Source: Geoanaerobacter pelophilus | GTDB lineage: Bacteria > Desulfobacterota > Desulfuromonadia > Geobacterales > DSM-12255 | Direction: 5' to 3' | Length of the DNA stretch: 64,000 bases | NCBI RefSeq assembly: GCF_018476885.1 | Contig: NZ_JAHCVJ010000004.1 | Location: 124,001-188,000, forward strand | Part shown: positions 46,701 to 52,590 of the stretch, in pieces | Numbering within the stretch: position 1 is the first letter of the stretch | Layout of the letters: every line of letters starts with the position of its first letter | Translations under genes and position numbers: made by a program | The notes under the pieces: model-generated | Databases searched by the model: none | Seen by the model: only the letters and a program-made list of their open reading frames with translations | What the model was told of the DNA's origin: nothing

Positions 46701-48982
46701 ACCGTGACGGTATTGACCAGGTCATTGGCTCCGCCATTGACGCTCAGGCCAAAGGCATTGAGATTAGTGGCTGAACCGCCTGAAGGAATGACCGTGTTGG
46801 GCGGTTCAGCGGTGCCATTGGTGATTGTTGTAGTGGGGAGAATGGTGAGAGTGGCCGAGTTGAGGTCAGCGTTTCCGTCTACAGTCACACCACCGGCAGC
46901 TGACACCAGTCCGCTTACCTGGGCCCCGGTCGCCGGATTGGAGCTGATATCATAGACAACCAGGTAGCTCTTGAGAGTTGAGCCGACTCCCTCGGCAAGT
47001 CCGGTGATGACAGCGCTGTTGCCGCTGAAGGATCCAGTTCCAAGCTCGATATCTGCAGGGTCAAGGACCCCAAGCACACCATTGTCGGAATATAGTCGCA
47101 CCAGTGAAACATTGGCGGAAGTGGTTGCAGCGTTACCTGTGACGGTAAGACTTGTCACTGTCTGATTACCGGTGGGAGATGACAGGGTAAAGCTGTTCAC
47201 AACGTTGCCGGTTGAAGCCGCCAGGACATTACTGTTGCTAACGGTTGTTCCATCACCGATATTGACCCCGGTTCCAGCAGCGGCAGTCTCTTCGAGAATC
47301 AGTTGCGAGGTAACTGAGCTGCCGAGGCCGATGCTGGCGTTTGCCTTGCTCACGCCGATTTGAATGCCGATCCTGGAGCCTGCCGGCACATTGGCAAAGG
47401 TCTGACCAGCAAGGGAGATAGTCGCATTCCTCGCCGTACTTGTTGAATAGGTTGAAGATACCGGAGAATTAACCCTTACCCCATCAGGTCTGACGTAGAA
47501 AAGCGTTGAGGTGAACGTGGCCGAGCTTCCGGTGCTTCTGGCCCTGAATCTTATCGAAATCCCTTTTACTTGGCTCATTACCGATGAGTACCCTGACGGC
47601 CCGTTAAAGTAGAGGGTCACGAACTTGGCATTGGCCTCGCTGGAGGTATGATATCTTCCCGAAACGCTTGTGCAGGTGTGGGCAGGGAAGTTCAGAAGGC
47701 CCACATTGTTAGTGCCTGCGGGGTCTGTCACCGTAGAGGTCACGCATACCGAGTTTGTAGCGGAGGGGCCGCCATTTTCAGGCATGAGCAGAGTCGTCCC
47801 GCTATCCCAGTCAGCTGCATAGGTTTTGTTGACCGGTGCCCCGGCCCCGTTAATTGTCGGTATGCTCGATGAGGTACTGGTAACACCGGCTACTGCCAGT
47901 CCATTGGTTACCGTGAAATAAGTGTTGTCCACGATCCGAGCTCCGATTGTGGTAGCTGTTGTGGCATTGGCAGCGATACTATAGGTAATGAAGTATTTCT
48001 GCGGGTTTGCTGTCAGGGTTTGCGGAGTTCCCAGCGTGTACCCCGAGCCGGTTGCCTGGCTGAAGGAGTATGGACCGCCAATCAGGGTATCGATGCCGGC
48101 ATCGAATGCCCCGTTTCCGTTTGCATCCTTGTAGACACTGAAGGTTGCATTGCCAAGATTCGTGTTGCTGCCTATCTTGTCGAGTTTGCCGCCGGTCCAG
48201 TTTGTGGCCGCATTGGCATACAGGTCAAACTTGAGCATCGCGATGTTCTGCTCGCCCAGCAGCACCGAAGCCAACGCTCCCCGGTTGTAGTCGGCAAGAT
48301 TGGTAACCGATACGGTGTTCGCGGCCGTAGCTGCTTCAGTGACGGTAAAGAACGAATAGTTGGTACTGCTACCCCAGTAGAGCCTGGCTGAGGAGTTGGT
48401 ACTGGTCATGCGACTGGAGACGACCACTTTAAGCCTGTGGTTTTGACTTATGTTCTTTGCCGCAGGGGCTGAAAAAGTTAATGTCTTGGCGGAAGGGGTG
48501 TTTGGATGCGATTCGTCGCTTCCGGAAGTTGACCAAAGCAGCGTGCCATTACCCGCTGTACCGGCGGGGTCGTAGTCGTAAACATCAGCCTTCCAGTAAA
48601 TAGGATTTGATGTGCCGTTGTAGTCGCGAGTACCTATTGTTATCGCAGGTGTCGTAAGGGTTTGAGCTGCGGCGTAGACCGGGCCGTAAACATTCAGCAT
48701 CACCTGCCAGTTGGTGTTGGATGCCGCGGTAACGTTTCTGGAAGTATTATAGGTTCCGGTTGCCATGGAGATCTTACCCCCAAGTGTCGCCGAACTATTG
48801 GTTGTCCCGTCGGCACCCAGATTCTGGCCTGTGCCGTCCAGCGTGAAGTAATAAGTATTGGTCGCGGAGTCAGTGATTAGCGGCTTGAGCATTAAAGTTA
48901 CCAACAGCGTGAATCCAAGAACAAGTCCCGCCTTTGCCCAGATATTCATCCCACTGAGACTCTTTGCTATCATTCTGCCCAT
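37724..48982 (-). CDS. Giant multihaem c-type cytochrome (Geobacter CxxxxCH/CXXCH family)
   Basis: 3752 residues, ATG at 48982 after GAGGG. An N-terminal hydrophobic helix ('AGLVLGFTLLVTLMLKPLI') exports or anchors it. Residues up to about 1105 are beta-rich with no haem motif and include a fibronectin III-like domain ('APSNPVLTAATATNSGEIQL'). The remaining 2640 residues hold, by eye, 48 CX2CH, 18 CX4CH and 2 CX3CH motifs, mostly in repeating modules: 'GAHATH'-type His pair, CX2CH, 'HxNG', CX4CH, CX2CH. The alternation matches the family known from G. sulfurreducens. A unit of about 1.1 kb is duplicated internally. It is presumably an outer-surface or extracellular electron conduit; haem loading and location are inference. 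The last residues 'CNACHSKL' end at TAA with no sign of truncation. Confidence 0.93.
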   Translation of the reverse strand: MGRMIAKSLSGMNIWAKAGLVLGFTLLVTLMLKPLITDSATNTYYFTLDGTGQNLGADGTTNSSATLGGKISMATGTYNTSRNVTAASNTNWQVMLNVYGPVYAAAQTLTTPAITIGTRDYNGTSNPIYWKADVYDYDPAGTAGNGTLLWSTSGSDESHPNTPSAKTLTFSAPAAKNISQNHRLKVVVSSRMTSTNSSARLYWGSSTNYSFFTVTEAATAANTVSVTNLADYNRGALASVLLGEQNIAMLKFDLYANAATNWTGGKLDKIGSNTNLGNATFSVYKDANGNGAFDAGIDTLIGGPYSFSQATGSGYTLGTPQTLTANPQKYFITYSIAANATTATTIGARIVDNTYFTVTNGLAVAGVTSTSSSIPTINGAGAPVNKTYAADWDSGTTLLMPENGGPSATNSVCVTSTVTDPAGTNNVGLLNFPAHTCTSVSGRYHTSSEANAKFVTLYFNGPSGYSSVMSQVKGISIRFRARSTGSSATFTSTLFYVRPDGVRVNSPVSSTYSTSTARNATISLAGQTFANVPAGSRIGIQIGVSKANASIGLGSSVTSQLILEETAAAGTGVNIGDGTTVSNSNVLAASTGNVVNSFTLSSPTGNQTVTSLTVTGNAATTSANVSLVRLYSDNGVLGVLDPADIELGTGSFSGNSAVITGLAEGVGSTLKSYLVVYDISSNPATGAQVSGLVSAAGGVTVDGNADLNSATLTILPTTTITNGTAEPPNTVIPSGGSATNLNAFGLSVNGGANDLVNTVTVSMQPAGISAKVAMLEIVDRNTGALYGNLTAPTSGDDWRVSTSGLFATSGTTQCYVRITPKNYVTSTYSVTGVVTAITHVQGGNGVTNNDSSSATVVIDGQAPSNPVLTAATATNSGEIQLNWTPASDLSGLHATNAYKVVRGVANAPAPVDCSSGTVVYQGQLLSKVDTGLSMGQKYAYRVCAADVVNNVSSGTTAAATAQVPTVCTNAPSVAVNPVSGAVKTGKQVTYSVAVTNNDTGACGNTSFNLALVGAENSTDFVTPSTLSPTVLTLGPNGAGSTTTLTVTAKATAPQGATNSFNIRVTATGHPTVDTANSVHTVVNNYGELLHSSLTLGTSKFGEWGTTHTCNTCHTKSATTNIKKISETVATPTGNKSVVFNRLSTSPGITTGVLGNDRRSGTTSSNICEVCHHKTRFHQNSTSKVAWLDHNNSSDCVKCHSHSKGFKYIGGANCDDCHGTPPTTLAQMSYPATNALGLLAPNAGAHATHKPITSCYACHNNYQEVVMGNNRLEMGFKINNANFPGFNGTVNGGTFTGTNALNAFYRWTTSAGTVLQTAPNTTSCNVYCHGWSGGGGSNTNPSWVGTSQATCGTCHNATGANPPTSGSHVKHSGTMPGSNRIACSRCHATYANYTTTAHINGKVEWNMSPISASAAYNGINSGSTGAVAPTNPSNYGTCSNLYCHSNVQGATSMTLGTGGPTFYATPKWGDLVTCGSCHRNMYIDPAATGGHVQHAQNPETSFDCRICHSTGGTTNPENHASGNIDLSFSGVAVNTVYSEGAINAPGSGYGNCSNSDCHGRHTVTWGPPTALPLCDKCHGSATTAAFYGTAGPGSTTAKTDPYVGAHDQHLKSAPYSYSTGTDCEGCHFQPAGPYSPGHLDTALPAEITFGHIAGMGGFYGYTATPAYSYGSRQCGNFWCHGSGMDSNTGKGAYASVVADGGALTTPFKPTWNVPFLTGSAANDCTRCHGYPPPAPNVGYTHYGKGPSSCNGCHNNVNTAGTGFINPSIHVNGIVDGGCISCHGNPPIDTASLVKPAMNSMAPGSAGAHNAHLLNPMIGNDCYVCHNNYTSQMPSNTMEIGFKAYSGKVSSGVFYGYSTLTGNVYVSSSPGTTVRRTNDMSKQNTCANVYCHGGGTTTKAALGGGTVAAPNWEMGYAEVACGSCHGVSTTAAPTAGSHPKHALETGGGLGLVCYTCHGAEVNNYHVNGNTQWHLNSTDARVGTLARYRNLTSGGTGNLAPSATFGTCANFYCHSNVQGTGGTGQPSGYTPQTWGATGPLSCSACHKDMATDATGTGSHKLHAGTAGNARYSCSVCHYGAGSGTLLHADHIIQLSFDPAAKGAGTVYTAGSHQAGSGPYSTCSASKCHGRGTPTWGSDTATLSCDKCHGYATTNPFKDTAGSSVSAQSGAHAAHLNALTGYSNPVACSECHTVPALNDAVHMNGTTEVPMNGTLARAKSVLTTYSSATRSCGTTYCHGATEIGANGQHPRWSNTSYLTGTPSNTGDCDRCHGCPPNTNGHASLAKPAVLNSCNGCHTHVNTDGTFTAGTNRTKHINGSLEVNGSGACNGCHGANNNGLLSVNVSKGHAVHYNRTSVFRHYTGSNRTLASAYAFACKNCHGKTETNHMNSGNLADIAISGGTYTFGTYSARDGRGYKYKAGTCSQNSCHWSGNSASQSPVQAMVNWSSAMTSNCGKCHNKAGDSASVKWTAAHTKHVTTYNGNPALTCNACHSTTASNNTTVSNYLNHLNGTKTVAIAGGGSYTQSSYVCANVYCHSSGQASPNYVFISWTTSSSRVTCTTCHGGAGGNNKNGVALTTPHAKHLASGTYNYRCSVCHYRTTDLANNTVLKNFTGVLQHANGTRTVAILKTYSGSWSGTNCATTYCHSNGATGAGRSYTTQAWSGTSGCTFCHGGPTTLTTNRHASHLNNTNLTAQYTCNVCHVLTASNNTTIAAGGYAYHLNKKRDINFDGYSGSWSGTTCNNTRCHANRNPAWTAAATTVDKCTKCHGTPTIGTATEAQEAPGNAANGVNGYDLDGHTANGPTKDPQIGAHQQHLGGYGSTNIANVRCLECHAVPANATASGHLNGRRPGEITFANATAARKNGATPTSVFGVPFGVNATTCSNVYCHGSNMPKGDTSGTKRSTIFWNQTSLLARNATPTNADCGVCHGNPPTTGTTAGTHSSYVSQPTTSCSGCHTHFNANGTLNAGANRALHINGRVDAAVGGCNGCHGGNNSGLLSVNASIGHAIHYNRTSVFRHYTGSNRTLTTAYAFACKNCHGKTESNHQNGGNRADISVAGGTYIFGTLSARDGRSYKYTTGGTCSQNSCHWSGNSLNQAPVTATVTWTTGKTSNCSTCHNKAGDGSPKWSAAHTKHVNTYLGNTTLTCNACHSTTAGNNTTISNYINHLNGTKTVAIAGGGTYTAASFTCANVYCHSSGQASPNYVFVSWTTSSSRITCTTCHGGAGVNNRNGVALTAPHVTHLTGNYSFRCSACHYRTADLTNNAILKQYTGVLQHVNGTRTVTFPSAYGGSWNGANCSTTYCHSNGKGSYGAANSWTPGALNCTSSCHSLAAKPHASHLSGTYAFTCDKCHANTAAAGSSTALKAGTTSHVNGTYNVNGTDVKFASFSSSWRGSFSGNSCNNVYCHSNGKGSYRTQAWTAGTLNCASCHPTLGGAHNRHTGGRVLSAIPFYNCTSNASAGSDPLSGTAWANYGFGCASCHPYNTSSHLNGTIDVILTSDVAAGTMRFKNPTAGFTPGLVGSVGSNTVQCANIYCHSDGSTGYTTTAAWNTTYGADRCGNCHGNAPATGAHTKHAIGIHANNIFAGRADKLGNYSSPTISSAHGDDGQSTPISCNICHYATTEFARNKYDARCSACHTGDSRDAGRIYATSTATRGLKMHVNGSLDIALAPVQVKSKAQIRPASFVDYTAAGGYWNRNAGNYKNGPAAYDTAKTALSTGTMWNGTTKTCSNIACHMAKPVTWNAGRLGCNACHSKL
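39070..40140. repeat. Internal duplication in the cytochrome gene, distal copy
   Basis: This stretch encodes 'CSGCHTHFNANG' to 'CSTTYCHSNG' and parallels 41043-42120 at an offset of 1967-1980 bases. Long DNA runs match, for instance around the 'HYNRTSVFRHYTGSNRTL' and 'SGQASPNYVF' codons. Boundaries are approximate. Confidence 0.8.
41043..42120. repeat. Internal duplication in the cytochrome gene, proximal copy
   Basis: Encodes 'CNGCHTHVNTDG' to 'CATTYCHSNG', seven or more haem motifs in the same order as the distal copy. The spacer of about 0.9 kb between copies carries other haem modules. Boundaries are approximate. Confidence 0.8.
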
Positions 48983-49459
48983 GACATCCCTCGCTCTTAA
49001 ATTTTCATGACAATTTTACAAATGAACCATGACGCCGACTCTTTGCCTCAATCAACCAAGAATCCGGCTTTTTCAGTAATAGTTTCCGCTGGCGACTGCT
49101 CTAATGAAACCCAGATTACATTGTTAACCCGGTAAAACCGCATTTAATCGGCTTTTTCGTGTGTAACCACTTATTGCACCGCGACGCGAATAGAGATCAG
49201 GTCGATAAAACATGATCAATTCCACCAAGATATACTAATTATACGATGCCAATCTAACTCATTAGAGCAAATTTTAAGCCAATACCCAACGACTGCGCGC
49301 CGCAACCTGTTGATATTACATTACATTTTAGACTGATTAGTTCTTATTATTATCGGCTAATTTAATTAAGATGGGGTGTTTTGCCCTGTTGGGCCAAAGG
49401 AAAGAAAGAATAAGAGCACGTTACCAGCAAGCTTTGTAACGCTCGCTATGTGGCCAGAA
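48983..49459. other. AT-rich leader region of the giant cytochrome gene
   Basis: About 480 bases without a credible gene. A TATAAT-like box on the minus strand lies at 49238-49243, but no matching -35 sits at the right distance. I looked for a GEMM (c-di-GMP-class) riboswitch, frequent before Geobacter cytochrome genes, and did not find its conserved core. No operator or repeat was recognised. Confidence 0.6.
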
Positions 49460-49460
49460 A

Positions 49461-49495
49461 CAAAAAAAGGGCACTGCTTCATGCGCAGTGCCCTT
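49461..49495 (-). terminator. Rho-independent terminator after the coiled-coil surface protein
   Basis: An 11-bp perfect stem (AAGGGCACTGC / GCAGTGCCCTT), seven-base loop, then a run of T on the minus strand. It separates the upstream gene from the cytochrome transcript. Confidence 0.88.
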
Positions 49496-49524
49496 CAAAG
49501 TATGCAGATTCACACGTAAAAAAG

Positions 49525-52353
49525 TTAGTATGAATTTCCCAGCTGATCCTGGTAGCTGAGCAGGTTCTTCACCTGCAGGTTAGTGCCGACCGCCACCCCT
49601 GACTTGACCCGGATCGAGACCCGAGCGCCTTTCTTCTCACCGGCGCCAAGCTCCTCGAATTTCCAGATATTCTCCCCACCCTTGCCGCGGGTTACTGCAG
49701 GGTCGGAAGCAACCAGTTCAAGGGCATCGGGGAGCAGGCTCCTCATCTCGACCACCTTGGCAATGCTGGAGCCGCGATTGGTACAGGTCAGATCGAAGGT
49801 CGCCACTTCACCTGGCCGCAATCTTCCGCCACGACCGGTCATGGACAGCTCGACCAGCGGCCTGGAATAGGCAAGCTTGATGTTCACGGCCGCGCTCTTC
49901 TTACGATCTCCTTCCGGCTCGAAGGTTATGGAGAGCGGGGCGCTGGCCCCGTCGTTTTCATTGGCCGAGGTCTTGAGTTCAAGGATCACATAAGCCTCTT
50001 CGCGCGGGGAAAGCGGGCCGATGTGGTTAATAACCGGATCATTGGACTGCCTGATCCCGTCGCGATTGAGATCCTGGTAGAGGGTGTACGCTACATTGGC
50101 CGGGATATTGGGCCGGATCGGGAAATCCTCTCTCTGGTTGCCGGTGTTGGTCACAATCAGCGGAATGGTCACGGTCTGTCCAGGGATGACGATCAGCCGG
50201 TCAGAGGTGCTGCGTGCGGCGACACCGCTGATCCCCTGAACCAGCGAGACCGCCGAGACAAACGAATCCGAGGTCTCCAGATCGTTATTGATCAAGTCGC
50301 CTCGCAGGAACAGCTCCTGACGGGCAATGGCCTCATCCTTAAGCTGGAAGGTCACGCTCAATTCCTTGCTCTCGCCGGATTCGAGCTTCAGGCCATCAAG
50401 CAGCAGTGCAGCCTTCATCTCCTGCTTGAAGCCGGACTTGATGGAATCGACCGGCTCGTAGAGCGGTGGGTAGTTCATCCGCAACAGCACGCCGCTTGCA
50501 GCAGCAGAACCGATGTTCAACAGGGTGACGCGATAGGTGACCTTTTCGCCGGGAGCGATCTCTTTACGGTCGGTATTGATGACAGCCCTTAACAGCGGGG
50601 CAGAAGCGATGAGCGTCACCTGTCGGGACTGGGAAACGTCCCGGGCAAACTTTGATGCCAATTTGACTGGGAAACTGATCTTCTGACCGTCAATGACCCC
50701 CTTGGGAATCGTGATCCCCATGACCCCGTTGAAGCGCTGCCCTGGGGCGAGCTGTGGAGTCAGATTTACCGGGGTGTCGGTATTGGCGTTGGCAAAGAAC
50801 TGCACCCCGTATTCTGCCGGGAACCCCGACTCAAGATAGAAGCTGTCTTCGCCGTTGCCGCGGTTGATAACCTCGAACGGCATGTTTATCCTGCGCCCGA
50901 CCGGAAAAACCTGGCCGGCGGTATCAACATTGAACTCGACATCGACAAACTGGCCGACTTCCAGGGTAAGCACCTGAGTGGTGACCGGAGGCTGCGAGGC
51001 AGGCACTGCCTTGGCAACTTTACCGGTTGGCGGGTAATCGACACCCATGGCCTTGAGCTTGGCAGAAGCTGCCTCGGCAGCACTGCTTGCAGGTGAAGAG
51101 TCTATGACCCTGCGGTACTCGGCAATCGCCTGATCCCGAGCAGTTTCTGCTACCCTGGCCGGCTTGGTTTTCTTGGCAGCGCTCCGCGAAGCCGCCTTCT
51201 TGCTGGTCGCTATCCGTCTCTGCTCAACAGCAGCCTTTTCCGCCGCAAGCCGATTCTGTGCTTCAAGCTCCTTATCCCTTGCCAGGCGCTCATCCTCGGC
51301 CTTCTTGGCGAGCAGCCGCTCTCTTTCCGCAGCTTCTGCCGCAGTTTTCGCAGCTGCAGCCTTTTCCGCCGCCGCCCGCTTCTGGTCCAGCTCTGCCTTT
51401 TCCTGGGCAACCTTCTCTGACTCGGCCTTCAGTTTGGCAAGCCGCTCAGCTTCAGCCTTATCACTGGCAAGCTTTTCCGCTTTCAGCCGCTCACGCTCGG
51501 CATTCTCCCTGGCAGCCTTCTCTGATTCCGACTTCTCTGCCGCAAGGCGAATCCGCTCCTGCTCGGCCTTTTCCTTGGCCAGCCGCTTTGCCTCCGCCCT
51601 TTCAAGGGCGCGCCGCTCAATCTCGGCCTTTTCGTCAGCAGCCTTTTCTGCGGCGATCCGCTCGCGCTCCTGTTTATCCTGGGCTGCTTTCTCGGCAGCT
51701 TCCTTTTCTTGGGCCAGTCTCCGCTCTTCGGCTATGGCAGCCTCTTTGGCCAGCCGTTCGGTCTCAGCCTTTTCCCGGGCAATGCGATCAGCCCTGGCTT
51801 TCTCCGCAGCACCCTTTTCAGCAGCTGCCCTCTCGCTATCAACCTTTTCCTGCGCTAGCTTGGCAGCGGCGGCAATGTCGGCAGCCCTGCGGCTCTCCTC
51901 TGCCAGCGCCTTGTCTGCCGCGGCCTTCTGGGCAGCAGCTCGCTCGGCCTCTGCATTCTTGGCTTCAAGCCCGGCCTTGTCACTCTTGGCATACGCCGAG
52001 GCAAGGGTTACCAGTTCATCCTCTACCGTGGTTTTTAGAGGGTTTTCCGGATACTCCCGGAAAAATTGTGCCATATACCTGGCAGCCGTATCCTTGTCCC
52101 CAGCCTTGTAGCTGGCGCGGGCAAGCCAAAAGATAGCCATGTCGCGCAGCTGGGTATCAGGGTAGCTCTTAAGTACCTGAGACATCTTCTCGGCTGCAAC
52201 CTTATAATCCTTCTTCTGGTAAGCATTGAAACCGGTTATAAATAACTGGGTATCCTGGGATTCAAGGGCTCGTGAGGGGGCAGGGAGCAGAAACAGACAC
52301 AAGAGGAGCCCGACAAGGCACCTGCAGACAATGGGTCGAATAGATACTGGCAC
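49525..52353 (-). CDS. Secreted TPR/coiled-coil protein with DUF11-like repeats
   Basis: 942 residues if the GTG at 52353 is used (AAGAGAG eight bases ahead, signal peptide directly after); a GTG at 52410 would add 19 residues. After the signal ('CLVGLLLCLFLLPAPSRA') come two TPR-like units as in CpoB/YbgF ('YPDTQLRDMAIFWLARASYK'), then about 265 residues of nearly pure Ala/Glu/Lys/Arg heptads, a long single-helix coiled coil like TolA's. The C-terminal 480 residues are three or four immunoglobulin-like repeats of the DUF11/CARDB kind ('ITNTGNQREDFPI'-like, 'FDLTCTNRGSSIAKVVEM'). It should span the periplasm or extend from the cell surface. It is just upstream of the cytochrome gene; a joint role is only suggested by position. 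Confidence 0.75.
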   Translation of the reverse strand: MPVSIRPIVCRCLVGLLLCLFLLPAPSRALESQDTQLFITGFNAYQKKDYKVAAEKMSQVLKSYPDTQLRDMAIFWLARASYKAGDKDTAARYMAQFFREYPENPLKTTVEDELVTLASAYAKSDKAGLEAKNAEAERAAAQKAAADKALAEESRRAADIAAAAKLAQEKVDSERAAAEKGAAEKARADRIAREKAETERLAKEAAIAEERRLAQEKEAAEKAAQDKQERERIAAEKAADEKAEIERRALERAEAKRLAKEKAEQERIRLAAEKSESEKAARENAERERLKAEKLASDKAEAERLAKLKAESEKVAQEKAELDQKRAAAEKAAAAKTAAEAAERERLLAKKAEDERLARDKELEAQNRLAAEKAAVEQRRIATSKKAASRSAAKKTKPARVAETARDQAIAEYRRVIDSSPASSAAEAASAKLKAMGVDYPPTGKVAKAVPASQPPVTTQVLTLEVGQFVDVEFNVDTAGQVFPVGRRINMPFEVINRGNGEDSFYLESGFPAEYGVQFFANANTDTPVNLTPQLAPGQRFNGVMGITIPKGVIDGQKISFPVKLASKFARDVSQSRQVTLIASAPLLRAVINTDRKEIAPGEKVTYRVTLLNIGSAAASGVLLRMNYPPLYEPVDSIKSGFKQEMKAALLLDGLKLESGESKELSVTFQLKDEAIARQELFLRGDLINNDLETSDSFVSAVSLVQGISGVAARSTSDRLIVIPGQTVTIPLIVTNTGNQREDFPIRPNIPANVAYTLYQDLNRDGIRQSNDPVINHIGPLSPREEAYVILELKTSANENDGASAPLSITFEPEGDRKKSAAVNIKLAYSRPLVELSMTGRGGRLRPGEVATFDLTCTNRGSSIAKVVEMRSLLPDALELVASDPAVTRGKGGENIWKFEELGAGEKKGARVSIRVKSGVAVGTNLQVKNLLSYQDQLGNSY

Positions 52354-52554
52354 TGGCGCGCTCTCTTCATGACAGGCATTAGACCCACGGCGGGAACGGC
52401 CTGGCTGCACCGTTCTCGGAAGCGGGCTTCCAACATCCTGTCAAGCTACTGTTGTGAAATTTTGACGAAAAATAGCACCAACCGCCAGGGTTGTCAACGA
52501 CGAATGGGGTTCAAGCCCGCCATGAACAGGGGTTCTGATAATCCGTGCATTCGA

Positions 52555-52583
52555 TTGCATCGCCACCAGCAACACAGTATAAT
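52555..52583 (+). promoter_or_regulatory. Sigma-70 promoter of uvrC
   Basis: TTGCAT (52555-52560), a spacer of exactly 17 bases, and a perfect TATAAT (52578-52583). The expected start of transcription, six to eight bases beyond, coincides with the uvrC ATG at 52591. Confidence 0.55.
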
Positions 52584-52590
52584 CCGCTCC

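Noticed and set aside
48983..49460. Possible GEMM (c-di-GMP-class) riboswitch before the giant cytochrome
   Set aside because: The conserved GCACAGGGCAAACC and GGGACGCAAAGC-type segments were not found on either strand; only a loose GGCAAAG is present.
51164..52136. Two + strand frames of about 300 residues rich in Ser/Ala or Pro/Gln
   Set aside because: They are the antisense of the Ala/Glu/Lys coiled coil; the low complexity is a mirror of the real gene.
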